Assembly (NCBI GenBank): GCA_016801845.1
Contig: CM028923.1
Location: 7,326,501 to 7,390,500, forward strand
Length of the DNA: 64,000 nt
Origin: Polydactylus sextarius
Lineage: Eukaryota > Chordata > Actinopteri > Polynemidae
Direction: 5' to 3'
The notes beneath the pieces were generated by a model. That model had not been told where the DNA came from. It was given only the letters and a program-made list of their open reading frames with translations, and searched no databases. Positions 12,231 to 26,125 of the stretch are shown in pieces; the stretch's first letter is position 1; the number at the start of each line of letters is the position of its first letter. The position numbers were made by a program, and so were the translations under genes.

Positions 12231-15200
12231 CAAACTCTGACAAGAACTCATATATTTTCCCAAAAAGTCTGAATCTTTGGCCATGAACACAGCGAGTGCA
12301 GCAATGAGCCTTCATCTATGATGCATTTATTGCAAGTAGACACCTTGAGATATAGTTGTTTAATCTTGATTTTTGTATAAAGAAGGCTAAGGTTGACCTT
12401 GAATTGGATCAATATGAATCTAATATTTATGGAGCATGTATTAATATTGCCAAGACACTCCTCCCTCTTTTATTTCATCAGTGAATTCTCTTTCCCAAAA
12501 CCTCTCTGATCTTGTTTGTGCTTGCCCGTCCTTGCCATCGCAGAGTAAAAAAAAAAAAAAAAGCAGGTGTATTTTTGAGTATTGATTGATGTGTTCAGTG
12601 GTCGAATGAATAACAATCCTATCAAAATCATGAGTTCTTCTACTGAAATCCTTGTAGATACCTGCAGAAATCTGAGGAAGATTGAGTCAATTATCCACAA
12701 AAAAGTTGGCAACATATAAATGATCTGTGGCGACCAGACTGCTCAGTTTCTACTGAAACTGTCTTCTAGTCCAGGTAGACGTGTGATTGTTACTTTGTTG
12801 GACTGTTCAAATACGTATCAGGTATTCACTTTGTCACTTTGTAGATTAAAGTCTAATGATATGTTGTAGTATATTAGACTGCTGTTATAGTAAACAGCCA
12901 CTACTCTACATCAATCTAAAATCAATGATAAATAGATAGTTGCAGGACTATTTATGTGGTGGAGAGTAATCGGATATTCACCATCTGTGTCATGTGGGTG
13001 TGTTTAGTTTGTTAGTTTAACCAGAGTGATAGAAACTTAATTTATTTTTCCAATAGCAATTATATGTTTATGAATAAATGTAACGTGTTTTATCAATAAT
13101 TGCTGCTTCCCTGTCTTAGTGGAAGAATTTGATTGATGAACTTAATCTCCTGATGCTGGTTTAATGAGCATTCTTCCTGAATGTTTAACATGGACCTTCT
13201 GCAAAAATCATTTCTGCACACAGACTTTTAATATGGATGTAAACTTCATGCCTTTGACAGAGCTATTCAGTTCTCGTAGATTCTGTCTGAGCTATCATAT
13301 TGTGCTGTCTCTCTCAGTGCTCGGCTCATATCATTCATATCTTATCGAGTGTGTCGCCTGCTTTGTTTTTGACATCCAGTAACATTTCGTCAAGTTATAG
13401 CCCTAAAAAAAACGTGACAGCAAAACAACAACCGACTCCCTTGCTCTTCCTCAGCGGGGGGAAAAAAAAATAAAATAAACAAGTCCTGCAACATTTTTAT
13501 CTTTATGTCCACTCACCTGCAATACAACAATAGTATTATTTAAACCCCACCAAACAAAATGTAACAGTGTCGCTTAACTTAAACTATTTTAATAAAATTA
13601 ATTATTAATTTCACCTTCCTTGGTGATGTCATGATGACTGATTATTGTCCAGTGTTTTGGACGTGGTTTTCAGCTGCTTCATGTGTCTCAACTATCTTCT
13701 TCTCCTCCTCCTGTCAATGTTACAATAAATGCAGCTGGATCTCAGAATCCATACCTGAGGCCTCTGGTCCTGCATTTTGTTATGATGCTGTCAGAGCAGT
13801 CTAGCTGCTCCTGGATATTCTCAGCCAAGTCAGGAAATATATGCACCTTTTGTGTCTGTGCTGGGTAATTTTCCTTCCTCTCCGAGGCTATCACTAGACC
13901 TTCCCTGGCTGTTTTGTTGTTATCATCACTTAAGCTTAAGATGTGATATGTGGTTTGTTGTTTTGAAGAATACTTGGAAAAACCTCTCACTCAATTCTTA
14001 CTAGAGAGACAGGACTACAGATATTAATCTTATCTTCTTATCAGATATTAAACTGTTATCTGGCTGTGGAGAGGATCCAGTCTTTATTAGAAGAGATACT
14101 GGTAGAAAGAAATAATTTGTCTGTGGTGACATTTGACCTTTTCCTGACAGGACATACTTCGTTGTGATATATTTAAGATGAGAATCAGCTCTAGTGTTGT
14201 GTCTAGGTTTCTACCACATGGGATATAACATAAATAGGGCACATACCAGCTGGTGAAACCTCTTCAGCCACTCTCTTCTAGACATTTTGAGCACATGACC
14301 CAAATGAGAAATGCTACAGTACATCATGCTGTGATGCAGTGTCAGGAAAATACATGGCTACATACATCATATGTGTTGGAATTTATAACATACTTACAAG
14401 GGGAGTGAAATTTTATCTGAAACCTCCATGTACACATTTTAAAAACAATTTTTTTTATTCTGTGCACTGTTTGGCAACACACAGAGAAATGTGTTGATTT
14501 GAATACATTCAGTTGCAATGAATTTGTATGGTATGTGGTATTTAAGTGTTGCAGGCTTCGGTTTTAATGTTTTTGCTCTGTGTATTTATGCTTCGGCTCA
14601 AATTGGGCATTTTGGGACAAATGATAAACTTCACTTGATTTGACTGTTGTAAGATGACTCATGAATTTCAAAGGCAGCCCATGATTGGCTTCATTTTCAT
14701 TCATTAAGAACATTTAAAGTGCTCCACATCTGAAGATCTTGTTTATGTTGAGGAGCCACTCTGTAGAACAAAACCCGTTATGCCCAGGGGCTGATTGGAG
14801 GGTGCTTGAGATGGGATGTCACCCATCTTGAAAAGCATCCCTGTAATTAACTTCAGAATGGGATGAATTTGAGGCAAAACAGAGCTTTATCTTGGGCTGC
14901 ATCACATTGGGTAAGTGCTGCCAGTGCCTTGTAGCAGGAAATAAAACCTGGACCCGAAATGAAAGTAATAATTTACAGTGAAGATGGTGAATCAAGCCAA
15001 ACCAGTCCTGTCTGGGAATACACAAAATTCTTCAAAACAATGGACATTTGTTAAAAATAATTCAAGGAAAAAAATTCAAATTAATCACCGGGTCACATAA
15101 GTGTTTAACATATCTGTCTTTCACCTTGAAGAGTTCGACTGTGGGACCATCTGTGAGGACCATATGTCTTCACACTTCCACGAGTTTAATGAGAGAAATC

Positions 15201-17508
15201 TAAATGTACTGATGTCAAATTAGCATCACTTGCACATTGAGGCTCTGTGCGAGTGTGTTGGGGACTTCGACATTTTTAGCCATGCCTGGCTACGTCTGGT
15301 TAAATCTATACAGAGCAACATCTGCTCAACTTTCTCTAGTTTTACTCTTTTCACATTAGTAACCAGCTCATGCTCGTAGTAGATGCTAACCAGCAGCGTG
15401 TCGGTGAGGACCTTGACTGTAAGCTTTTTTAGTTTTCATGTGTTTTTTTTTTTTCCAACCAAAAAAAATCGCTGTTTCATGAGATTAAGTGTATTTCTGA
15501 AGACACCAGTGGAAACTGGGCACTTTGAAGCATTTTCCTCACAACCAGGAAATAGTCTTTTGGTGTTTTGATAAAAAAAGGATATCAGTCATCAAACACC
15601 TCTTCAAATGTCTCTCATTAACACATTGCGTTATAATAATTAGCATACTAACCTCAGAGGAATATTAATAAAGTCTTCAGCGCTGGTTTAATCGCTCTCA
15701 CTAAAAACAGCCTGGTGCATCTATAAATTATGTAAGCATGGTTTATATAAGTGGAGGTCAGTATCTATGTGTCTCTGCACCTTCAGTTTCAGACCAGACT
15801 TACTCACTAACTCTCAATCCAGCAGTAATAGAGCTATATTTAGATAATTATTCATCCCTCAATGAAACCAGGAGCTATAAAACACCCTATACAGTCCCCC
15901 AGCACAGCCTTTGTGTGTATGTCTGCTGGCAGCGCTTGTATGCTTGAGGCATTTCCTTGGATGGATGGTGGCTGCTAGAATAGACTTTGGCCATTTGTAG
16001 TCCCAGTGGGAGTAAAAATCCTGACTGCAACAGTGTGACCACCGAGCTCTCTGAAAAAGAGTTCAAGAACAAGAACAAAAGAGAGAAGGAACAAATGGAT
16101 GAAAGAACAAACTGACAAGAAATAGAGATATAAAAGCCAGAGAGGCAGGCAACACACAGAGGGAGAGGGAGAGAGAGACGGGAGGCGTCGAGGAACACAG
16201 AGAGACAGACTGTAGTGTGTCAGACGCCGCCCACTTTGACCTTGGTCGCACCTCCTCCATTCATTCATTCACACTGACGTACACACAGGACACAAGGCGT
16301 TACACACACACGCACACACACACTGGACAATACATGCCATGATTGAACACCATGAAAAAGAAAGTGTTGTCAGGTGCCAAGCTTAAACTGAATACTTTCC
16401 TTACTTCCTTCCTGTTTTTGTTTGTCTTTCTGTGTGTGTGCACACATAAGACAAGACTTTGTTTTAGAGTGTTGTGTAATTTTCTCTCTTTGTCTGTTGT
16501 GTGAGTGTTTGTGCGTGTGCATTGATTTCACACAGTGTGTACCATAAATATCTACATGTTGTGTGTGGATGTGTACATGTTTGTGTAGGTGGGTGAGTTT
16601 GTCAGACAGATGTCTGTGTGGATGCTGTGGTCCATTCGGATCACTCCCACACACCGTTGCACCACCGAGGCAACGCAAACACACGCACAGAAACACACAG
16701 CAACTATTGTTCCGGCTCGTCCACGTGACTGTGGAAATGACGCCTTTTTATTTTTACCACCTTTTAAGAAACAGCCAAAGCCAAGTGTGAATTCACACTG
16801 AGAACCACTTAAAGCGCATCCCAGTCATTTCACTCACCTTATAGAATATTATACATCTAAAATATTGCTATACATCCCATCTTTTGGCAGTTTTAACAAA
16901 TATATAATTTACACCTGATGGTAATTAGTCATTTCAAAACATCAAAATGCTCTGCACTCAAAATGGCTTTATTATTATACTGCTCTTTTTGAGTGCCAGT
17001 AAACCACACCATGCACAGGAAATACGTGTTGTTTGTCTATTAATACGATAAAATCTGATTCTGCCTCATTTTCAGGCTCTGGTCTCCATCTGCCGCTGTG
17101 TTCAGAGGCTTTGCAGAGGCCAGCGTCACAGACTCGGTACACAATGTGCCTTCAGAAATAGTCAATAGGAAAGTTTATTTTTCTGTCAATATTTTTTCCA
17201 GGCTTTTATTTTTTCTGGCTTAACTGATGATCAGCGATGCCTCAATTTTTTTTTATCCTGGGGCGAGGTGGCACTGTCAGGTTTACGCTGTTGGATAGAA
17301 TACCAGGAAGTCTGCTACACATTTTCAAGGTTGTTGATTATTATCCTTTTTTTTAACGCTTAGAGTACTTAACTCTTCATGTCACATGACAATGACCAGT
17401 GTGACCCATTCTTTTCATCTTTTGCATCACACACACAAACATGGTCCCACCCTTTCTTTCTTTCATCCAGCTGCCCATTCTCACATGTTATTGAACCACA
17501 TACAGTAG

Positions 17509-17551
<43 letters not shown>

Positions 17552-19589
17552 CAGTGCTTAACACAAACAGCAGGGTGATGGCAGTGAATGGTGACCCTCC
17601 CATTCTCTGTCTGCCACACACACATGTACACGGTGACCCCATCCATCCCTTTCTCTTTCCTCAGTTAGTCTTTCAGCACAAACACTTCACACAGAGCAGT
17701 ACAATGACCACTCTGTGATGGAGGGAAGCCTATGTCTGTATTGTACTGCAGTGCTTTGTCTCTGACCATCATCACACATCTCTCTCTCTCTCTCTCTCTC
17801 CCCATCTCCCTGTGTGGCTCCATACTTCCTGCTGTAGTGTGGGCTGTGGGCGAAGAGTATGTCGCTCCCCTGGGTGCTATATCCAGAGAGTTATGATGTT
17901 GAGACACACAACTTGTGCTGAAATCGTACAAAAAAGGTTGAGAAGGTATGCAGTATTTCAGCTGCACCTAAATTGAATTAAGGAGGCTCCATCTGACGTG
18001 TTGGAAAATGGTTCCCAGAAAGTTTCAAAGATCAAATCACAATGAGTGAGTTCTCATTTTACATCATTCCTTTGTCATCCACCTCCTTCTAATATCTATG
18101 TTCCCATCAACATGGCCGACAATGAACTCTTTCTTTCCCTCCATTTTCATTCCCTTCCTTCTCTCTACATTCTTTAGTGCTATGAATCAATAATAATATC
18201 AAATCACATGATCACACATGTTATTTGTTGCCTTGCTGTCTGTCTGCATCCAACCACCTTTATCCTGTGGCTACTGAGAGGCAAATAATTGATGAAAAAC
18301 ATTGGAATCATTGGATAAAATCCCACAATGTCATTAAAAGCGATGTGTATTAGAGATTAGAGATAAATGGATTTGACAGGCTGCTCAGTGTTTGTGTTCA
18401 GAGCTGATTATAATCCACCAAGCTGCTGTTTGACAGAAAAGATGAAAATTGAAACAAAAACATGTTTTTTTTTTTTTTTTTGTGTAGGTTTCATCTATCG
18501 TGGCTTTTATTTGGTTTCATTAGGTGATTTAAAATGCTCATGTCAGATGGAAAAGATAATGGCCTTTAGCACCATTTAGTATTGCTAAACTGGAATTAGT
18601 GGGGTTTTCTCCAGTGTCTGTGACTGACAGTCTTGGTTAATGAGCTTTCTGGTTCCTTCCATACTGCATGTGAGTTCTTATGTTGAGAGAGCTCATGAAA
18701 TGAATGTGTACTGTACGTGTTCGTGCATGCAAAACTCACAGAGGCGAAAGAGGTTCTGTGTGTTATTTTTAGTTTGTTTAGTTTTGCGGTGAGTGCACCT
18801 GTGTGTGTGTGTGTGTGTGTGATCACTGCTTTTCCAAACCACCTTGCACAGATGCTCAGTGTGTGTCTCTGTGAGTGAGTGTGTTATTTACAGGGCTGTG
18901 AATGTTCTCTTTTGTAATCTCTCCTCGTCCGTGCCCCCCCACGTTATTTTAGTCGTGTGCGGTTGTGCCTGTTTGTTTACATTGGCAGTACAGTGGGACT
19001 TTTTCATACTGTACTTTAATTAATTGACCGTAATACTCAATTCAAGATGTGTGTCACTGCACACGCATCTAACTGTGTGTTTTACATGGTTCAATAAATC
19101 CCTCCAGTCTCACTGCTCTGCGTTCTCCATGACAACAGTGAGTCATTTTTTTTTTCCTGTGGTTTATAAGGACACACAAACGCAAGGCCACAATACTTGT
19201 TCAAATAATAGTCTTTTTAAAATGAATCCTGTTTGAGGCTGAACAATGACACATTGATCAGAGATCTTCATTATACAAGTGAGTGTGTGATCATAGTCCA
19301 ATCTTACATGCCATGCCACATGAAAGGTTTCCTATTAAAAAAAAAAAAGATTAAATTAAGCTTTTTTTTTTTACCTACTGGGAACAGAAGAATGCAATAA
19401 GTCAAATCTGTAAATTTTAAGAGAATAACCTAGATGTCTTATATTGCCGTGTAAAAATTATTATTACACGACTGTGACTTCAAAAGCCTAACACTGCTGT
19501 GAATAATGGTTATGACTAAGAATACATACTGCTATAGGAAGTCATAGTGCACCTTGTTACACTGTTTCTCCTGCACAATCAATAGTTGG
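12231..19589. other. Intergenic, no gene seen
   Basis: Contains (AC)~19 at 17512-17550, (CT)~11 at 17779-17800, (GT)10 at 18801-18821 and several poly-A/T runs. All open frames (for example 15887-16268 and 16370-16801) are short, unrelated to known families, and often span CA- or pyrimidine-rich DNA. Confidence 0.55.
17512..17550. repeat. (AC)~19 microsatellite
   Basis: Uninterrupted AC dinucleotides. Confidence 0.95.
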
Positions 19590-20365
19590 CTTCAGTCTGT
19601 CGAGCCGGGCCGGGCAGGGTCATTTGGGGACTATCTAGGTGCTAATGTCACAGGTCCACTAGCCCCATAGCCCCTGTTCAGATAGTCAGGCCACTTGCTT
19701 CTCAGTATTACCCTTCAGCAAGACCCCGTTTGTGAAAACATCACCAATACTGTCCATTTTCAAACAGGATGAGAGGTTCAAAGACACAAAAACAAACGAC
19801 TAACAGCAAGTAAACAATCAATTCTGTTGCTGTTTCTAGTTGTACCAGAACTACTGTAAACTGCTGTAAGGAGTCAGCTTGCTAACTGCTGTTTAGATCA
19901 CTAGCATAGCCTATGCTGCGCCTGCAGTTTCTTTAGTTTTTCTTGGACTTGGAGGGCAGCTCTCTCTGCCGCGATGTGTTTTGTTCTGACAGACCCTGTC
20001 GCTTCTCTGCTGGACCTTGTCCTCTGCACAGATGGAGAGCAGAGCACGAACATCATCGTGAGACCTGAACTGTCAGTCCATTGTTCTCCGTAGCAGCTAA
20101 AATCATAAATACATTTCTACACTGCCGTCTTTATTGCCTCTGCGGACTATCTACAGCAACGGGTTGACCCTGCCTTAACGTTGATGCCGCCTCTAGCCCC
20201 AAGTGGACCAGCGTTTTGTTTTGGCCAGAAATCTGGAGCTAGTGGCCCGGAGACAGCCCTGAGGCGGCACCAGTTAGCACCGGCTTGAGACAGTGTGAAA
20301 GCAATTAGCCCTGCCACGCCTCGGTTAGCATGGCTTTGGCCCGACGGTGTGAAGCCGGCTGATGT
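19590..20365. mobile_element. GC-rich segment, possible old hAT-like element
   Basis: A block clearly richer in G+C than its flanks. Near its right end it has two similar motifs in direct orientation: GTTAGCACCGGCTTGAGAC...GTGTGAAAGC at 20273-20302 and GTTAGCATGGCTTTGGCCCG...GTGTGAAGCC at 20323-20354. Such GTGTGAAA-flanked motifs occur at ends of some fish hAT elements. Terminal inverted repeats and a target duplication were not established, so this is tentative. Confidence 0.25.
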
Positions 20366-21146
20366 AAGCTGTATACATAATGGTAATGGCTATATTAAGT
20401 GAATTTAAGCACCACAAAAATGGTATATGCTGCAACACAAAAAACAAAAGAACACTTGGGGCTCACCCTTTGAACTGCTGATAAGAACTGTATACATGTT
20501 GTCTTAGTCATAATAAATTAAAAACTGGAAGTGGCTCTGCAGTAATGTCAGACCCCTCCTGCCACTGTAACAGCTGGCATTAATGTGGACTAAAGAGAAA
20601 GAGCAAGATAGACGAATGTTGGTCCATAGAGACCAGACACTGAGGTCTCACAGAGGTCACCGACAGAGGAAGTGTGCTGAGTGTGTAAGAGTGTGACTGC
20701 ATGGGTGAATAACTAATATCTGTATTGGAGTCAGACACAGAATGAATGTATGACCTCTGGGTGTGTTGCAGATGATTAGATAACTAGCTCCCTGGCTAAC
20801 AAGCTAGCAAGATCATACATTAAAGTGGACATGATGGAAAACAAGGAGATAAGAAGCAGGTGAGGTTACAGAGACAAACAACCTGCATGTTTTACACGAC
20901 TGGTGTGAGTTTGATGTAATTTGACTGTGGGTGACCTGACGGGAAGTGACTCATTTTTAGTATGTCCTTTGCAAACCACATGTCCTTTAAGATGCGTGCA
21001 CGCATGCACACACACACACACACACACAACACATTCTTTTCAGGAACATACAGTGTGTCCCCAGACTGCTACAAAACAACACACAGCCCAGCAATACTGG
21101 GTCAGGCTGTCTGTGTGTCATTAAAAATGGATAACTGTTTGGCCAC

Positions 21147-21183
<37 letters not shown>

Positions 21184-24100
21184 TGAGTTCATTGCTGTGA
21201 AGTGGTTTTTATTGGCCTGCCACTGAGGAATTAAGAAAGTCCCTCATTCCCTGATCCACTTTTAGGTGAGTCATCGGCAGGTATGAACCGGAGATTAGAC
21301 AAATGTGTGGGTGTGAGTGTATGTATCTGTGGTGTGAGTGTGTGTGTGTGTGTGTGGATTAAACTTATCTGTTCAAATGGACAGTTAAGGTAGATGTGTA
21401 AGGGAACCTGAGAATTAAACTGAGATGGAGGAAGGGCTGCGACTGTAACCAACAGTTTGAGTTTTTCAAAATGGAGCCAAGGTGAGGTAAGATATGGGTG
21501 GATTGCCAATTCCTTGTGTCGTGTACAAAGGGACTGCTTTCTTTTATCCTAGATCTAATGTGTTAGATTTAGGGTTCAGATATAGACGATGATATTAATA
21601 ACTATGTTTTCATCAGTATACCAAAGAAGTGTGGCCTGTGCACAGTCACTCAAAACAGACACCTCAGGGCCACCTTAGGGTCTTTGGTTGGATGCTGAGG
21701 CGTGAGGTGATGGGTGTTCATCTGCTACCTCACTGTTAGTTGCCACTAAATTCTATAAACTGAAGCCTTCAAACAGCATTTAATGTTTCTGATTATCCTA
21801 ATTAATTCAGTGTGGATTGGGACAATACATGAAAATTCCATGAATTTTTAATTGACATCAAAATATGGATCACGGATATGGAAACTTTCAATTAGTTAAT
21901 CATTTAATGCAACAGAACAGAAAAAACAATATTGAGTTTGTCTCATAAATAAATGAATATAAAATGAATGAAATATGAAAATGAATTGAATGCTGAGCTA
22001 TGAGGGTTTATTTTTGCACTTCCACATGCCAAAACCCAGGGTACAAAACGGCTTTTAGTTGTTTAGGTACTATTATAATGCAAAGTAGCAGAAACACATG
22101 GAGAATAACATCACTCTTGCATCCCATCATCCCATTTCCTGTTCTTTTCTTCAGCCTAAAGACAGAAAAAGAAGGTGTATGAGATGTAGACAGTGAAAAG
22201 TCTGTGAAATCTTAGTCTAGGCCAAACAGTGACTGCAGGCACAGTGGTAGGGTCATGCATATCTCAGCTATATTTAAATCAGAGATGTATTTGAATGGAA
22301 ATCAGTGTCCAGATCAGGACAGGAAAAACGCAGCACAATCTCTGCACTGAAAGGATGTGGGTGGAAAGTATGAAGAGGCTGAAATGCAAAGACGTAACCA
22401 AGAAGAGAGAATAAAGATGGATAGAAAAAAAATCTCTTCTTCTTGTCATAACAGTTTTGACTCATCCAGGCCTCTGAAGTCTTATAACCACGCTCTGAAT
22501 AAAACCAACCATTCATCATCTGGATCTGAGAGAAAAATCAATCAAACAGATGATGAGACAATCACTCATGGATTTAAAAAAAATACAAGCAAGTATTGAC
22601 ATTTTTTTCAGCAATAAGCAAAAAGTCTTAACAACAGTGAACATTATGAAGACCCGTAAACTTTCTTTCTGCAGCAGATATTGATTTATTACAGCAGGCA
22701 AAGTTATAGCAGTTATAACTAACAGCACTAATAATGACTCTCTTCTATTCACTGTAGGTGACCCAGTAATTCATAAAGTGAGCTAATTATCCACTCAAGC
22801 TATTAGCCATTATTAATGTCACTAATTGTGTTTGACAACTCAAAATAATGCAGCACTTCTGATCCAATTAATGGCTTAACACTGATTGGCAGAGCAATGG
22901 AAACAGATCTACTTGAACAGGGCTGGCACGGAAATGAAACACAGTTAATTGGATCAGGTACGTAGTTTCATTTCACCTTGATTAACTCTGTCAGTCTGGC
23001 CCAGAGGTGGCAACTGACACTGAACCTTAGCGTGGCGTGTTCTTAGACACCTCCCTTAAATCTGTTAACAAGATGAAAGAGTCCTCCTCTTTTGAGTTGA
23101 TTCAGGCCAAGGAATTAACTGTGTGTGGAAGCTGTAAGTCACAGTACTTTGTACTAAAAACATGACACATCTTGACCTTTGACATGATATCTGAAGGGTA
23201 CATAAGGGTACAAAATAAGCGTACAGATATTTTGTGTGGTAGTTTAATCGATGTGTGCAGAATAACTCTCAAATAGAATTAAAATAGAATTAAAAGTTGT
23301 GATTACAGCCAATGAAGGAGTTTTTAAATGTTCACTACCAACTTTATTAATGGTTTCTATACAGTATATGGTATCTACTATATGGTAAAGTAAAAATCTC
23401 AACTCTACACAGTACTTCAAACATCATCCCTGGACTTTAATGGTGCACTGCACAAGTCATCCAATGTGAATATTATCCTTTGGGAAACTCAGGTGTAACA
23501 ATGATTTAGCATGATTTAGCACAGACTTGAGCCAAGTCCAATTTTCTGTTCTCTCAGGTGGTTTCTGGCCCTGATCAGCATGTTTCTGTTATGTTGAACA
23601 AGGTACAGGAATGTGAAATCAAACACAGCTCCAATCCACAGCTGAGGTGATTGAAAACATAAAAAAAGATTCCCCCCAATTATGAATCTACCATGATTTA
23701 TACCTATAGGAATGATAAATGATATATATCATAGGAAAAATAGTGGCTAGCGTTAGATTTCAGACGTTTCATTAATTCATTGCGACTTACGTTTGTGCTA
23801 ATACGTCATAGAAATTCTCAGCCAGTGAGTGTGTCCTCTGACCCTGAACTGTGTGAAATGTCAGGCAGTGACGACATGTTTAGGTGGGACGTAGGCAGGC
23901 GAGCAGCCAGCGCGGCAGGAAGGCAGACAAGCTTTGTCCAAGGCATTGGCATTTCAGGGAGGAGAATGTGAAATATTGGCTGACATTTGTGCCAGTGCAC
24001 ACTGTGTGTGTGTGTCCGTCCTTGTGAGGATAGTTGTGTGAGACACAAGCCTGAGAGCAATGAGGAAGAGAGAGGGAGTAAAGAAGATACAGCAGACTTG

Positions 24101-24989
24101 GTCTGAGGCACAAACATCCTGCTTCTACATCCTGCTGTCTGAAAGATGTAGTTATCCCACTTTACACTCTTGTTCTGGACAGTTTAAGAGCTTATTTGCT
24201 TCTTCATGATCTGCTGACGGTTTGAAATCCAGGGCAATAACAGTGAATCTTACAGTGCCTCCACTACCAGGATGTATCACTTAAATTCCATAGGAGCGTT
24301 TGTTGAAAACCTTATTGGCTTGTGACCACTAAAAATAAAGCAGCGTCACCCTCCATCACAGCTTGTAGCCTGTGTGCTGATGTAACAGTACGACAACCAG
24401 CAATCTGTTTACGCTTTAAATATTTAAATACTATTTTAAACAAAAAAAAAAAAGATTGAAAAGGAAGTGTAATTTAAAATGTCAGCGCCATCAAAAATGT
24501 CTAAAACATCAATAATTACAGCCACTTTAAAAAAAAAAAAAAATCTATCACAGCTACATTTATCTGCTGTATTTGGTTGTCCAGTATTAAAATATGGAAA
24601 TATCTACTCATGAATTTCAGTCATATACGGCAAAACCTCCCTCTCTGAAATGAATTGATTCAAAAAAGAAAAGGAGGTCATGCAGTGTGGTAACAGATGG
24701 CGGCTGTGAACTGAGATATTTTGTATAATTTCTTTTAAACAAAGAGGACAGTTTTGATTAGGCCATCCTCACATGAATACACCATTGATTGAACTGAGGC
24801 TCTCTTACGCTGTTGTGAATAAAAATAACAATCCACTCTCTGGGCACTTCTGCTATTATCGACAACCATCCAGTCTGGCCACCAAAGATCACTGTCGTTA
24901 TCATTATCAGTGCACCATCATTCTTGCGATGACGCCAGCAGATGTCTATAAAGATTATTATCATGTCTGGGATTGTGATTGTACAAGAC
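20366..24989. other. Intergenic; microsatellites and a candidate regulatory stretch
   Basis: Microsatellites at 21007-21028, 21148-21182 and 21338-21357. The region 22740-23010 is AT-rich, non-repetitive and has many TAAT cores (see findings). No gene seen. Confidence 0.5.
21148..21182. repeat. (TG)~17 microsatellite
   Basis: Uninterrupted TG dinucleotides. A (CA)11 tract lies 120 bp to the left at 21007-21028. Confidence 0.95.
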
Positions 24990-24999
24990 AGAGGATATT

Positions 25000-25085
25000 A
25001 CTGTTGCAAGGTCTTCACCTTATTCTGTGAAGTACCTTGAGATAATGCTATGATTTAGCGCTATACAAACCAAATTGAGTTGAAC
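25000..25085 (+). mobile_element. LINE 3'-tail fragment
   Basis: The run CTGTGAAGTACCTTGAGAT, followed by GATTTAGCGCTATACAAA and a TTGAGTTGAACTGAA end, matches the typical 3' terminus of fish L2/Rex-type LINEs (usually ...CCTTGAGA...TTTGGCGCTATATAAATAAA). The 5' extent is unclear; the preceding 200 bp may or may not belong. Confidence 0.6.
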
Positions 25086-26075
25086 TGAAAGTAAATGAAA
25101 TGGTTATTACGTGGGATGAATCAGAGACGGAGATAAATATGAGAAAACGGCTCACACAAGAGAGACGAGAGTCAACGTGACCTTAACATGACAAGTCACG
25201 TTCTTGTAGAAATTACATGCAGACAAAAGATGCAGAAATAGTGGCCTTGCCCAAGGGGCAGCTCAAAATACCAAGCTTTATGATGCATTATTTTATGTTT
25301 TAGTGGATTAAAAAGCACTTACTCAAATTGAGGTTGAGTGTTACTTCGTGTCCTATGATGCATGACGCTGCCTATAGGACATTACAATACTGAACAGTGC
25401 TGCAGGGGCACCTCGGGCGTTCTGGATATGTGTGAAAACAATAGGTAGTTTTTTTTTTTCCCTGCAACACCTGCAATCAGAAGAGCCTCAAGGTAATACT
25501 GTGGTATAAACTGACAAAAAAACATCACACGAAAAGACTGAAATGGAGGATTTAAAAGACATAGCAGTGATAGAATTGTTGCAGTAATCTGAGAAACAAG
25601 AGCTTTGCAATTAATGGAAAACTGTTGAACCCTCGTAGGCTGTGCTAAAATCAAAACAGGGACAGTCGAATTTGACGGTCAAGGACAATCCAATGCAACC
25701 CTCCAACCATGACTGGTGCACAAACTGAGCGTGGAAGAGAGAAACAGTACAGTGCAGAGCAGTGTTGTATTACAGTGAAATGCAGTGGGTCTGTCAGTAG
25801 CATTGACAGTGTTTTGGGATTTTTTTTTTTTTTACCCTAATACCTTTTGGCTGGTTATCCTTTCTTTAAGAGCGAGTGTGTGCCAAGCATAACAAAAAAA
25901 CGTGTGAGAAAGAAGATAAAAACGGAGCGAGAGAGAGAAAGAAAGAAAGGGTAGGAGGATATGTGAAGGAGAGAGGAAGTCTTAGGGGAACAGAGAGAAA
26001 GCAAGGAAGAGAGGTGATGCCAAGGTACCCTGCTGTTTTCTCTCTGTCTAGAGGGCACAGCTACATTTCCTCTCT

Positions 26076-26077
<2 letters not shown>

Positions 26078-26122
<45 letters not shown>
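26078..26122. repeat. (AC)~22 microsatellite
   Basis: Uninterrupted AC dinucleotides. Confidence 0.95.

Positions 26123-26125
<3 letters not shown>

Noticed and set aside
15887..16268. Overlapping minus-strand frames of 65-103 codons, Ser/Leu/Pro-rich
   Set aside because: They lie opposite a GA-rich low-complexity tract and change character between frames.
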